Assembly: GCA_004151065.3 (NCBI GenBank)
Contig: NWUY0300019891.1
Location: 28,629-57,683, forward strand
Reading direction: 5' to 3'
DNA length: 29,055 nucleotides
DNA from: Larix sibirica
Lineage: Eukaryota; Streptophyta; Pinopsida; Pinales; Pinaceae
In this document: positions 1 to 10,520 of the stretch, one piece after another
Numbering within the stretch: position 1 is the first letter of the stretch
Layout: each line of letters begins with the position of its first letter
Program-made: the position numbers and the translations under genes
Notes under the pieces: generated by a model
What the model was told of the DNA's origin: nothing
Databases searched by the model: none
Seen by the model: the letters and a program-made list of their open reading frames with translations, nothing else

Positions 1-1010
1 TGGTAATCTGTGTGTGAGCAAACTTTTTGTTTGGATTAGACAATGGACCTAGGTTCCGCATCAATGATATGCTTTACTTTATACTGCTCCAAATCATAGT
101 CTAATCCATATTTTAGATCTAAGGATTTCATCTTAGCTAATAGTGATTGTTTCAAGTGACATTCGTCGACGTTGTTCTAGGGGATTTTGCGGAACTCACA
201 CCACTTTCCAATGTCCTTCCTCAACTTCCCATTACCCCTGTTTACCTACAGTTTGGTTGTCATGGATTTGAAAATCCTTGATTTATCCTTTGTTCTGTGA
301 CTTAGGGCCACCTTTACCAAGCTTCTACTATGGTTGATTTGCAAATCCAAACTCTCGCTTATTCTTCTGCTTGAATTTTTGCTCAAATTTGACATCATAT
401 CAATTAGTGGTGGCTCCCAATGAGGATGTCCTAGAAACACACTTATGTTAGGAACAAGTGTCATTTAGAGTCTCTAATACCCATCTTTGAGTGCAAGGTA
501 TAGAATATATTAGTAAACTCTGGCACCATCTAGTCTCCCTCTTGGTGCACATTTTTCCATTTTGTGTATTGGTCATCATAGTTCTCAATGGGGTATAACT
601 CCCCCTTGAGGGCATTGACAAAATTTTCCCCAAGTAGGTTTTATCCCATATATTATAGGCTCATCTATGGCATGCCTCTCCCAGTAACTATCCCACCAAT
701 CTTTGACATGGGGGAGGGACTTAAGGGTGTGAAGGTGATCTTTTCATTTTTTTAATAGAGTAATAACCCTCTAAAAGATTTAACCATTTATCCAAAGTAT
801 TTGCATCTATTTGGCCTTCAAATAAGGGAATGTCAAATTTAACTTGTAACTTGAAGGGCATCGCACCTCCTAAATGGCTACTTGTTGAAGGTGTCTTCGT
901 TGTCTTCAGGCATTAACGAAGGCTCTAAGCGAAATTATCCATCATCTCGTTCCTCTGTCGCGCGAGGGCTTCCTCGAGCAACAACTTGAATAGTATATCC
1001 TACTATGACG
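1..1010 (-). pseudogene. Ty3/gypsy gag remnant (element B)
   Basis: Read on the minus strand this is a broken retrotransposon gag. Near 740-860 it reads KFDIPLFEGQIDANTLDKW, the typical start of the plant gag core. Near 465-620 it reads FVNALKGELYPIENYDDQY and then MVPEFTNIFYTLHSKMGIR, and near 325-380 a basic stretch. Towards position 60-215 it reads GKWCEFRKIP and then NNVDECHLKQSLLAKM, a Cys-containing gag C-terminus of a kind common in plant gypsy elements. Gag would form the virus-like particle that packages element RNA. Several stops and frameshifts interrupt it, so it cannot make protein. It runs off the left edge, so its pol genes, if present, lie outside. It follows a primer-binding site and LTR at 1151-1850 in the same orientation. 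Confidence 0.8.
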
Positions 1011-1150
1011 TCTCTCCTTTTGTCACCCGCAATGTGAGACTACTTGGGTCGATAATAATAGTTGTCTCCAAGCTCAATTAGTTTGAGAATCAACTCACAA
1101 TACCTAGACCTCGTTGGGGACATGCACCGAGAAACAACAAAAACGTATTT

Positions 1151-1162
1151 CTATGATACCAC
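1151..1162 (-). other. Primer-binding site of element B
   Basis: On the minus strand 1161-1151 reads TGGTATCATAG, close to the sequence complementary to the 3' end of plant initiator methionine tRNA (TGGTATCAGAG). It lies one base from a CA that would end an LTR and about 300 bases upstream of the gag core, which is where first-strand priming should occur. Confidence 0.7.
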
Positions 1163-1850
1163 TGATTTGGATTGTTTAGAGTATGAAATGAAGGCAACAA
1201 TATAAAAATGGAAACACACACACAAATATTTTGTAGAGCACACAATAGTACAGTAAAACCCAAATTCTATTATATTGAATGGAATGGAGAAACACTGTAA
1301 ACTGCAAGCAATACAAACTAGCTAGAATGGTGGTAGCTTATCTCTTAAAAGAGATGTGNAAGCAATACAAACTAGCTTGAATGGTGGTAGCTTATCTCTT
1401 AAAAGAGATGTGGCATCTAAGCTCATTCATAAGAGTTAATTACAAAGAGACTGAAAAGTTCCTTCTTATCATAAGTATAGAGGAAAAAAACCTAAACATA
1501 TAAAAACCTATCCCTAGGAGATGAAGTACCAAAAGGATTCGCGGGCCTCGAGGTGGCTAGCTAACTTAATGAGGGCACAAATTTTGCACACACAATCTTT
1601 GTTTAAAGTGCATGATGGATCATTGGACAGAATGAACTAAGAATTACAACTTTTTCTTAGGACCAAGGAATGACATGACAACCCTTGGCCCCCCCTAATG
1701 GCCAAAAAACACCGTTTAGGGCCTCAAAATAACACTGAAATTTTGGGACCCAAAAAAGCATAGAAAATTTCCAAGAAGATGGAGAATTGTTGTAACTTAG
1801 TGGAACAAATGGGTGGCCACCAATATCCACTTGGATCAATATAAGATTCT
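1163..1850 (-). mobile_element. 5' LTR of element B (outer edge approximate)
   Basis: This non-coding stretch sits directly before the primer-binding site when read on the minus strand, so it should be the 5' LTR. Its inner end is the CA pairing with 1163-1164. The outer edge is uncertain, between about 1830 and 1870, where gag A reading stops. A segment at 1700-1757 resembles 3807-3865 in the same orientation, supporting a related LTR there. The minus-strand open stretch at 1657-1839 has no recognisable protein and is taken as chance. Confidence 0.55.
1306..1412. repeat. 53-bp direct duplication joined by a single N
   Basis: Positions 1306-1358 and 1360-1412 are the same 53 bases with one mismatch, separated by a lone undetermined base at 1359. 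This is what two overlapping contig ends look like when a gap closer fails to merge them, so the duplication is more likely technical than biological. Confidence 0.85.
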
Positions 1851-1869
1851 TTCTATCTCCTTTCCCTCT

Positions 1870-2870
1870 TCCACTACAAGACTCTTCTTCTTGGAATTAT
1901 CCTGCTTGCAACTCTTAGGATTTAACTATGAATGTAGTTTCCAACATTTGTCTTTTGTGTGACCTTCAATGTTGCAATGGTCACAATGGTTATTAGGTCC
2001 TTACACACATGTAGTGGTAAAAATATACTTATATTTTCATTTTCCCTTCTTCTTCTCACTCTTATTATAAGCTTCATCAGAGTTTATATGCTTCAAACTA
2101 TCTAGTTACCCCTTTTTCTTGTCATATTCAATGTACTGAGCTTGTAAATAGGTTGGCACTAAATAGCCTCATTTTCCTTCTTATGTGACTATGAATACCA
2201 CCTAAGTATTTGATGACCACATATGTTTCTGAAGGATTATTCCCAACTAGTTGGATTTCTTCCTGAACTCAATAATATACTCTTGTACATTCCTCTGTTA
2301 GTAATAGTGTTGTTCAATACTCTGGTCCTCTTATTATCGATAGGGTAAAATTGGGACTTGACAAGGTATTTGAATACCTTCGGTTAGTTAGTTATCAATG
2401 GGAGTCCCCCCCCCCATCCCAAGGGCCTTAATATGTCTCTCCCACCACTTTTGTGCATGGCCTTCTAGCTTTAGCCTAACAAAATTTATTTTCTACTCAT
2501 GTACATTATGCACACTAAAATAGACTTATATTTGTTACACCCATTGATTTAATGTAAGTGCATCGATCCCACCTTCATAGAGATTGATCTCAACCTTTAC
2601 TTCCATTTTAAATAGATTTTGAGAAGACTAGTTATTGGAGTCATCATTTTCAAGCTTTGGTTCTTCCTTTTCTTCCCTCCACTACTCGTGATTTTTTGGT
2701 TTCTCATGAGATTCAATCTTCTTCAAAAAGGAGCCAATATTCTTCTAAAGATCAACCATGAGTATGGTCATGCTACCATAAATATCAATGACTTTAGCTT
2801 AAACTTTTAAATATCATTTCATCTTCGTCAATGGGTCTTTCTTGACGGTGCTCTTCATCCATTTCCATGG
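1870..2870 (-). pseudogene. Ty3/gypsy gag remnant (element A)
   Basis: Minus-strand gag from a second, related element. The core begins near 2606 with MEVKVEINLYEGGIDALTL, followed near 2440 by KWWERH, the conserved Trp pair region of retrotransposon gag. The C-terminus has a perfect CCHC zinc knuckle, CDHCNIEGHTKDKC, at 1944-1985 (C-X2-C-X4-H-X4-C), which would bind RNA. A more variable N-terminus with acidic and basic residues lies near 2620-2870. Multiple stops and shifts break the frame. A run of Cs at 2405-2415 reads as a glycine tract and is probably a slippage site. The knuckle type differs from the Cys motif of gag B, so A and B are different families. The reading ends near 1870, where the LTR of B appears to begin, so A is probably truncated by B. 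Confidence 0.8.
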
Positions 2871-3139
2871 AGTATGGTTTCTTCTAAAGCCTTCTTGTAC
2901 CTATCTCAAGATCAACTAGATACAACTCTCTCGAGGATTTCTATTTTCCAAAATCAAGCATATACTACACCTCAAACCACAAGTTTCCCAAATAAACCCA
3001 CTATGGTAACAATATTATCTATAAATCACCTTGTATATTATAGTGGTTATCTCATCAAAACATATTTGAACTTAAAACAACTACAACGAGGCCATTCTTG
3101 ACTATGTGACTGTCTTTTTGTATTTTTCGAACACTTTAG

Positions 3140-3960
3140 GATAATAAAATCACACCATTTGCATTCTTTAACTACTTTGACATACGAAATAGACTACAAT
3201 AACAAGACACGCACAATGGAATGCAAATATTTAAACTAGAAACCCATATGTGAAAGACAGCATTCAATGAAGAAATGTGCCTTCTATGTTCTTATATTAT
3301 GGAGATTACCAAATATAATATAAAGCTTCCCAAGCTTACATGAAGGTGTAAGTCACTGTAGTCTTCTATAGTCCTCTATAATATGATTTTGTCTCTTTGC
3401 TCCATTAGCACCTACTCCACACTCCTACTCATAATATGGAACAAACGATGGCTAGTGAAAAAGTGAACCTTCTTCACTCCTTTTGTTAGGTTTTTGACAG
3501 CTAGAATTAAAGTTAAGGTCAGGGTTTGGTTTAAGGTTTCAAATCCCCTTGAAATCTCCATGATGCTTCTAATAGTATCTAATGGATTTTCCCACATTAC
3601 TAACTCCCCATATTCAAATTATGATGAATTGACATGACTGCCATTTGGACATGTGGGGAATATTTAGATCATTACCTTGTTGAGGCCAAAACTTTCCCAT
3701 ACAAACTCCATTTTAGGCACATAGTAGCTCATTGGAAAGGTCTCGATGAGAAAAACAAACATTACCAGGGCTTCAGAAAACTTACAACATTTAGAAGTCA
3801 TTATTGGACCAAAAAACATTGTTTAGGGCCTCAAAAATGCATTGGAACTTTACGACTCAAATTTGACAAAATAAACACCATCCCTGAGATGTTTCAAATT
3901 ATATTATATCCCATCTAGAGCATTGATAAATTCATATGGTCACTATGTACATCCATTTTC
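3140..3960 (-). mobile_element. Probable LTR remnant of element A
   Basis: This stretch lies where the 5' LTR of gag A should be on the minus strand. It shares a block at 3807-3865 with the element B LTR (1700-1757), and weaker similarity at 3175-3300 with 1180-1330. A degenerate tRNA-primer-like TGGTGTGAT reads on the minus strand near 3150. Boundaries are not visible and no target duplication was found. Short open stretches here have no recognisable protein. Confidence 0.4.
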
Positions 3961-4164
3961 GAATCATACCTATAAATGTAGTACAAGATGATTGGGCATT
4001 GGGAAACATTTCTCGAAGATATAAGTAATTTTCTAAGTCGCTTTACTTATATGTGTAATTTTACTATTGTACTCATCCATTGAATTCTGAAAAGGAAATT
4101 TTTTACTTAAGTTGTCGACATATGATTTTCTTCAGGCTAACTCCTCATATGTATATTTCCATAG

Positions 4165-4400
4165 ACATAACAAAGCTAATGTAGTGAATTACAAGAAGGT
4201 TGTTAAGGTGACCAAACTCTCATACAAAGGCCATGAGATGAAACCATGCTCCTATTAAGAATTTATTAAGTTCTATTACTCAATTGCATTGATATACCAT
4301 GAAAATGAACCCATGAAAACTTAGGTTCTCGTTTGTGCTCTTGATCCAATCATGAGAGATTGTATGTGCAATAGGTGTAAAGTTCATTTCCCAAGATAAT
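4165..4400 (+). pseudogene. Unassigned broken coding-like reading
   Basis: One plus-strand frame reads about 78 codons with only two stops and a protein-like composition, including NYKKVVKVTKLSYKGHEMKP and, after the second stop, CALDPIMRDCMCNRCKVHF with a small Cys cluster. I do not recognise a family. It could be the remnant of an element protein or a captured gene, or chance in AT-rich DNA, though its composition is more balanced than that of its surroundings. Confidence 0.25.
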
Positions 4401-4744
4401 TACTCAAATTAAATAATTATATTTCCATCCTATTCAAATATATGTATACAACTTGCAATCTTCTCCCAGTAATCTCAGGAACCCAGTAATCTCAGGAATC
4501 TTGCTAGTACACACCAATGACAACAACACAAATTCCAAAACTCTTTAAATTCCAATTGGAATCAAATTAAGTATATCAAGAAAATACTCCACATGATAGT
4601 TGTATTGTTTACTACCATCTTCATTTCCAAGAGTAACATATTTCAAATCAAAAGGATCTAAATGTCCCACTACACTATTAGAGATAGATTCGCATGCCAA
4701 TAGAAATTAAATTCTAGACCTACAACTATTGCAAGCCTTTAATT

Positions 4745-5040
4745 TTATAAATAAATAATACCATGATCTCAATATTGGAATATTATAAAATAGTCATCAT
4801 GAGCATCCTCAAGAAAAGTATGCTTGATAGATAAAACAATCTAGACATAACGCATATTATGCACAAGGTTCAAATCTAGGTGTTAACAAGGCTTATGATG
4901 GAATCCAAGGAGAATAGTTACCTAATCATATAGTATATTAAAAGGATAAGAGTACTGCAAATTTTCCAAAAATAATGTATCTCCTTCTCGTGTTGTGGCC
5001 ACTAATAAATTAACTTCATTCCATTATCCAATTAACTTCT
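4745..5040 (-). pseudogene. Unassigned broken coding-like reading, minus strand
   Basis: One minus-strand frame reads nearly 90 codons with a few stops and a coherent protein-like character, for example REGDTLFLENLQYSYPFN, then GFHHKP, then LVHNMRY and SIKHTFLEDAHDDYF. Codon positions look protein-like rather than random. I do not recognise the family. The stretch further upstream on this strand (5060-5640) gives shorter readings of similar style. Confidence 0.25.
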
Positions 5041-6429
5041 TTCCATTATCCAAATATAGTCTTCCACTTTTTGCTTCCTTTAGATGCCTTTAAAAATAAT
5101 TCTCTTATGTCCATTGTAGAAATCTGACCCAATGACTATTTCTGCAACCTCCTATTATTATAACATTTAGATAAAGAAAAATGGTCCTATCTATTATCCA
5201 TTTAATACATCTTGGGTGATATAATCTTCCATTTCTCAAATTCACCATGATCATAACTCAACATTTTATGCTTCAAGGATTGAGACGAACTCTAACACTC
5301 TAATCAACCAATATTTTATGTAGAGTAGGTTTTGAAGACAAATAAATTATTATTGATCATCCACAACTTTTGTTTAAAAAATCATCTAGAGTGAAAGGAT
5401 TCCATATGCGTCTCATTTTTTTCTTTTTAGAGACACAAAACATTAGGCAACACTTCATCTAAAACATGTGCTCAAGTACTTCTCTCTTGATGTGATCAAC
5501 TGTGTTATTTTCAAGTTTGAGATGGTTATCAAGATGAAATATACCTTTCCATAAATTTGCAATTTTGTCCATATTCCATAAAGAATTTCTTCTTAGAGTG
5601 GCATCGAGGGGGTTATACTAGTGTAGTAGTGGAAATGTTGTTGGGATACTTAGCATTATTTTAGGCATGATTTCCATAGTCAAACATAATACTGGATAAG
5701 TTGAATTTGCAAGCTTGAGATTATGGTACAGATGAAATTGTAATTTACTTTCTTTTGATACTTGTCAAATTATTTACTAAGTCATTTTGAATGAATATGA
5801 ATTGTATACACTATTAGGTAGCATGAAAAAATAGTCATTCATGTTATTAACTAATTTATAAGTATAACACAATTGATAAGTAATTGAGTTAGAGAATCCA
5901 GGTTATCTATGTCGATATAAGAATTAATATAAGTGATGAGAAATAGTTCCCAAGGCTCACCAAGACTTGAAAATATCCCCCATTGATTACATTGGTTGCA
6001 GCTGCATCTTCCTACCATTTTCCCTCTTATGAAATTGATTGACACCTTACCATTGAAGGACTAGTTCACAACCCCTTCATGGGAGTTTCACACAGTGCAT
6101 ATATGTTAGTGTTTATGATAGTATCTCTGCAAATCATTGCCATTTCTATGCATAGGCACAACTTTTACGCATATAGAAAGAGTGATTCAAGGCATGAAAC
6201 TCACACGCAACCATATATACATTCAATAATATAAAATATTGTATATTATAATTAAGTATAAAGGTAGCGACATTTAAATTGGTTATCTTACTACATGTTT
6301 ATAAAATGTTATCACTCTTCACCTTCTAGAATCAAACCCTTACATGTTGAACTAATAATCTTGATGTTGGTAGTAATGTCTTGAAGTGATTACTAATTGC
6401 ATGGGAGCTTTGCAAAGTCAACTTAGGAT

Positions 6430-6830
6430 ACAAGTGATTCTTTCAAACCTAAGTTAATTGATGAGACTTTTGTAAAGGCACAATATCTCGAAGGAGATAC
6501 GAAGAAACAATAATTTGGTGTGCCAAAATATATAGAGTTGCAAGAACATTGTAAAGGTGAAAAGAAGAAGGATAAAGGTAAAGGAAAGAATATGGTTGTA
6601 GTTGAAATTAAAAAACAAAACCATAACAATCATTGTATTATATCCTAACCTAATAGCCAAATGGTCCAAACAATAGCATAAGAAGAAAAAGAAGACTTTG
6701 TTGGTTATGGATGAATATCAAAGGGTGGAAAACAACTTATACATTGAAGTAAAGTTGACATGTACTTCAATTCAAGAGAGGCTATCTCATATAGTTTCAA
6801 TCCACAAAAGGAACAAGAGATGACTAAGCT
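6430..6830 (+). pseudogene. Gag C-terminus of element C, zinc knuckle lost
   Basis: The frame at 6430 reads KLIDETFVKAQYLEGDTKKQ, then a Lys-rich linker KGEKKKDKGKGK and NNHC near 6625. A different frame continues as LYPNLIAKWSK and KKKKKTLLVMDEYQRVENNL. In related elements a CCHC knuckle lies between these two stretches. Here only its beginning and the sequence after it remain, so the knuckle appears removed by a short deletion near 6640 with a change of frame. Confidence 0.6.
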
Positions 6831-6839
6831 CTTTCACAT

Positions 6840-7260
6840 TTAGATTCAACTAAACCAAACTAAGGTAGATTTCTTATTTGACCCAGGATCACAATCAAAT
6901 TTGATTTCTTCCCGATTGATTAAGAAGATTGGATTGGAGGTGCATAACCATCCTCGTCCATATCCATTGGGATGGGTGAGATAGGATATGGATTCAAGAG
7001 TCACCAAATAGTGTAAGTTATATCTATGTCATTAATGCAAACTTCGTTGATGAGGTGGAAGCATATTCCATTAAAATGGATGTCTATGGAGTAGTTTCAA
7101 GAGTACTTATCTCTATGATAGGGATGAAATATTTAAAAGAAGGACTGACCAATACCAACTTGTGAAAGAGGGGAAGTCTTGTACTATCAATGCACATAAG
7201 ACCAAATCAAGGCTCTCATTGATAAGTGCACACCAAGTTAGGAGGTTGACCATTACAACC
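6840..7260 (+). pseudogene. Retroviral-type aspartic protease of element C
   Basis: The plus strand reads KVDFLFDPGSQSNLISSRL followed by IKKIGLEVHNHPRPYPLGWV. The catalytic Asp codon is at 6880-6882, and the usual D-S/T-G triad reads D-P-G. This enzyme would cut the polyprotein. Stops follow from about 6980. A further stretch, 7162-7260, reads NAHKTKSRLSLISAHQVRRL, the conserved linker between protease and RT in this lineage. Confidence 0.7.
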
Positions 7261-7263
7261 AAG

Positions 7264-7599
7264 AAGTTTAAATTGTTTTTTTTTAGAGAAGAGAAGCAAA
7301 AAGAGAATATAAGATGGATATTAGTGCATCATCGTAGGGGTGGACAACATGCAGAATCATTGGCAGGAACAATTTATAAAGTCCTACAAGAAAGTGCTCC
7401 AATAACTTAAAGGGTTGGAAACTAAGAGGAAAGTTTAAATTGTTGTTTTTTAGAGAAGAGAAGCAAAAAAGAGAAGATAAGATGGATATTAGTGCATCAT
7501 TGGAGGGGTGGAAAACATGCAGAAGCATTGGGAGGAACAATTTATAAATTCCTACAAGAAAGTGTTCCAATAACCTAAAGGGTTGGCCACTAAGAGGGA
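7264..7599. repeat. 167-bp tandem duplication in the protease-RT linker
   Basis: 7264-7430 and 7431-7599 are two adjacent copies of one segment with scattered mismatches and small indels. The open readings on either strand here are by-products of the duplication. The copies differ at perhaps one base in ten, so the duplication is old. Confidence 0.85.
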
Positions 7600-7629
7600 A
7601 TTTGCTTTACACATGATATTCAATTGTTT

Positions 7630-8360
7630 CCAAAATCTCCATTACCTGAAATTGGATTTTATAAACAATCGATTTTTTAGCAAGATGAATTAAAGAGAAA
7701 GTCACAATAGTTGTTGAAGTAGGTATTCATAAATTTCAGTACTTAGCCTTGTGTTCCAGCCATCATATAGTGCCCAAGAAGCATGGAAGTTAAATGATAT
7801 GCATTAATTGTAGAGTTTTTAACAAGGTGACCACCAAGAACATATATCCTTTGCTAAGGATTGATGAATTGCTGGATCAACTACAACAAGCTAAGTTCTT
7901 CATAAAGTTGGACATCATATCAGTATATTACAAAGTGAGAGTCGCAAAAGAAGAAAACATCCAAGACAAGGTAGGGTTTGTATGTATTGTTAATTATACC
8001 TTTTGGATTATGTAATACTTGCAAATTTTATGTGTTTGAACAAGCTAGCTTCTTCATAAAGTTGGACCTAAAATCAAACTATTACAGAGAGAGTCACATA
8101 AGAATAAATCATTATGTGTCTGGTGGATGATGTGTTACATCCATTTATAGATTCTTTTTAGAATTGTATATTTAGTTGACATACTAATCTTCAATACTAC
8201 TTAGCGAGAGCATATCTCACATATGAAACATGTAGACACACCTAAGAAAGAGTAGCAAATTTTTAATATCAAGAAGTTTAAGATTGGAAAAGAGTACTTC
8301 ATGTACCTTGGACATGTGATTGGTGGAGGAGAGTTGAAGGATGATCCAACAATATTGAAG
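7630..8360 (+). pseudogene. Reverse transcriptase of element C, active site mutated
   Basis: Pieces of the RT appear in order. Near 7760 VPKKHGS is followed after a stop by MICINCRVFNKVTTKN, then PLLRIDELLDQLQQAKFF and IKLDIISVYYKVRV (fingers and palm). Near 8163 the frame reads IVYLVDILIFN, where the YxDD box should be. The first catalytic Asp codon is replaced by Val (GTT at 8175-8177), so the enzyme would be dead even without the stops. The end reads YLGHVIGGGELKDD near 8298-8345. Between 7990 and 8140 the middle of the domain is replaced by a second copy of an earlier part. Confidence 0.75.
7887..8115. repeat. 154-bp-offset direct repeat inside RT of element C
   Basis: The stretch beginning at 7887 (CAAGCTAAGTTCTTCATAAA) recurs at 8041 with similarity for about 75 bases. 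Both encode the F-x-KLD motif of the palm, so the RT was partly duplicated in place, replacing the sequence that should lead to the FGL segment. Confidence 0.7.
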
Positions 8361-8589
8361 TATCATTAAGTGGTTTATTCCTACTAGCATGGGAGAGGTA
8401 AGAAGTTCCATGGGAGCATCTAAATATGCAATGGTGTTCATTTCAACATTTTTAGTAGAAATTTCACCATTGCATGATATAATATCCAAAGGGAATATTT
8501 TTTATTAAGGCAAGTAGAAACAAAGGTATTTTGATGAGCTAAAGAGGAAATCTAGTGATTCACTAATGTTTTCCATGCCTAATTGAAAC

Positions 8590-8980
8590 AACCTTTTGAG
8601 ATTGGCAATGATGCAAGTGGGTATGCCACGAATGCAATCCTTTTGCAAGGAGGAAGACCAATTTGATACCATTCATATTTGTTCCTTAGAGAAGTACTGG
8701 ATAACCACCTACAAGAAGGATCTCTCTATCTTGGTACAAGAAATTAATAAATGGGAACACTATATCTTGTAAAAGGAAACCATAATCCACAATGACCACC
8801 AACAATTGTAGTACTAGCAAAGTCAAATCAAAACGCAGTAGGAAAGGAATTATATTAAGAAATTCAATATTCTTATCAAATAATGTGACAAACAAACTTG
8901 TAGATGTGTTGTCAAGTTCTCCCATGTCAAAAAACATAGTTGTGGGAATTATTATGCAACTTGGGCCCTTCACACAAGAA
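8590..8980 (+). pseudogene. RNase H of element C
   Basis: The plus strand reads QPFEIGNDASGYATNAILLQ at 8588-8650, matching the first motif of Ty3/gypsy RNase H with its Asp retained. The following frame reads ILVQEINKWEHYIL near 8730 and then, after several stops, NVTNKLVDVLSSSPMSKN near 8882-8935, the usual end of the domain before the connection to integrase. This enzyme would degrade RNA in RNA:DNA hybrids. It is broken by stops and frame changes. Confidence 0.7.
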
Positions 8981-9039
8981 TTAATGAGTGGAGATTTTAG
9001 GGACGACGTTGATCCTGGAAATGTCTTTTAATAGATAAA

Positions 9040-10200
9040 GGAGAAAATAATTGTTAATCCAAAGTGAAATGAATATCATATACAAGATGGCTCGTTGCTC
9101 TACGAGTTGTACAAGTTGTGTAGACAACAAGGATGAAGAATCCAATTGATGAGGAAAGCTCATGCTTCTTCAAATACGGGCATATGGTGTTCGGAAGACC
9201 ATTGCAAGTCTGCAGAGGTAAGTTTATTAGCTCAAGGTTGAAGAACAAGTTTCCAAGTTTATCAAAGGTTGTGTTATTTGTAGCACTAGTAAGTCAAGTA
9301 ATAGGAAACTTGGGATGTACATGTCATTTCCAATGCAAAACATACCTATGGAAAGTTCTCTATGGATTTTCATTGGAGGTTTACCTTTGTCAAGGAGAGG
9401 CCACAACTACCTATTTGTGGTCATGTACCAAGAAAACAAGATGTGTGTGTGTATTCATTGTTAGAAGAGGATTTTAGGCCATGATGTAGTTGAGTTGTTC
9501 TTTGCAAATGTATGGGTACTTTTTAGGTTTCCAAATTTAAGAGTGTATGATAAGGACTCAAGATTCATGGGCAATTTTTGGACAACAATAAGGGAAAGGA
9601 TGGACATGAAAGTTGAAAAAATATATTGCTTGTCACCCTCATGTTGATGAACTAAATTTGTTAACATAACTTTGGTCCAATGTTGAGAGAATACAACAAT
9701 GAGTATCCAAAGACCTAGGATGAAAACTCAATACACATTAAACACTATTACAACATGGCAATTCGTTCTTCCAACTAGAAATCTCCTATGGAAACGTTTT
9801 TTTTTTGTTTTTCCACCTTCATTTTGGATGTTTAAGAACGAAAAAAGGAAGATGTACTATAAATACAAGAGGAGGCAAAGAAATCATATATGTTGATAGA
9901 TAATATTAGGTAACTTCATTTGAATGTACAAGAGCAACTTGAAAAGAGTCAACAACAATACAAGCTCAAACATGACCAACATAGGAAAAATCACAAATTT
10001 TGAATGAGGGATATGGAGTGGACTTATCTCAATAAAGAGTGCATACAGAGGACAACTAGAAAAATAAATCCTTGAGATATGGACCTTTCGAAATCATCAA
10101 GCACGTTGGTGATAGTACATTCAAGCTAAATCTACCTACATATATGAAAACATATTTGTTGCTCAATGTGGAGATTCTACAATTTTTTAACCATCCATAG
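9040..10200 (+). pseudogene. Integrase of element C, fragmentary
   Basis: The zinc-binding part appears near 9069-9240 in changing frames (EYHIQDGSLLYELYKLC; then KFIKGCVICSTSKSSNRKLG on to 9320). The core reads GGLPLSRRGHNYLFVV near 9380-9430, VYDKDSRFMGNFWTT near 9542-9585 (second catalytic Asp present) and HPHVDELNLL near 9630-9665, where three residues expected between Asp and Glu are missing. The C-terminal part reads VQEQLEKSQQQYKLKHDQHR near 9925-9985 and DSTFKLNLPTYMKTYLL near 10110-10160. Integrase joins element DNA to the host chromosome. This copy has many stops. Confidence 0.75.
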
Positions 10201-10346
10201 TATATGGGGAAGAATAAGAATAGATTACGCCTTTAGTTGAATATTTTGCACCATGTGCACTTGAATAATTGTAGGCGAATACGATAGGTTTCAAAAAACT
10301 CATATAGGATACTAAGAAATATGGCTAATTGCACTCAAAGAATAAA

Positions 10347-10500
10347 CTCCAAGGAGAGACAAATGGTACGTGAAAAGCCAAGTTATAGAATGGTTTCCTC
10401 ACCTCTCTTTCATTGCCTCTGGACTCCAAGGAGAGATAGATGGTATGGTAGAATCCAAGTTATATAATGGTTTCCTCATCTATATTCCATTGCTTATGGG
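10347..10500. repeat. 77-bp tandem duplication at the end of element C
   Basis: 10347-10423 and 10424-10500 are adjacent imperfect copies. Each encodes the same short C-terminal peptide region (NGFL). It is the third internal duplication in this element. Confidence 0.8.
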
Positions 10501-10520
10501 GACCCAAATTCTCTTACTGG

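Larger units (their letters stand above)
3961..6420. other. Intergenic AT-rich stretch
   Basis: No identifiable gene. It holds two coherent but broken readings listed separately (4165-4400 plus strand, 4745-5040 minus strand) and two short tandem duplications, one of about 17 bases near 4465-4500 and one of 22 bases at 5009-5030 and 5031-5052. It may include the decayed 5' LTR and early gag of element C, but I cannot recognise them. Confidence 0.5.
6430..10520 (+). mobile_element. Decayed Ty3/gypsy retrotransposon (element C)
   Basis: The order gag C-terminus, protease, reverse transcriptase, RNase H, integrase and a short C-terminal tail is seen on the plus strand, the Ty3/gypsy arrangement. 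Every domain is recognisable only by stitching frames, with dozens of stops and shifts, so the copy is old and dead. Three internal duplications (167, 154 and 77 bp periods) are superimposed on it. The 5' LTR and first half of gag are not recognisable. No target duplication was found. Its protein style (a protease followed by a PYPLGW sequence) is related to gag A and B upstream, which lie in the opposite orientation. Confidence 0.85.

Noticed and set aside
1657-1839. 60-codon minus-strand frame
   Set aside because: It lies in the LTR of element B and has no recognisable protein features.
7283-7570. 95-codon minus-strand frame with an internal repeat
   Set aside because: It is the reverse of the 167-bp tandem duplication in element C, and its repeat reflects the DNA duplication.
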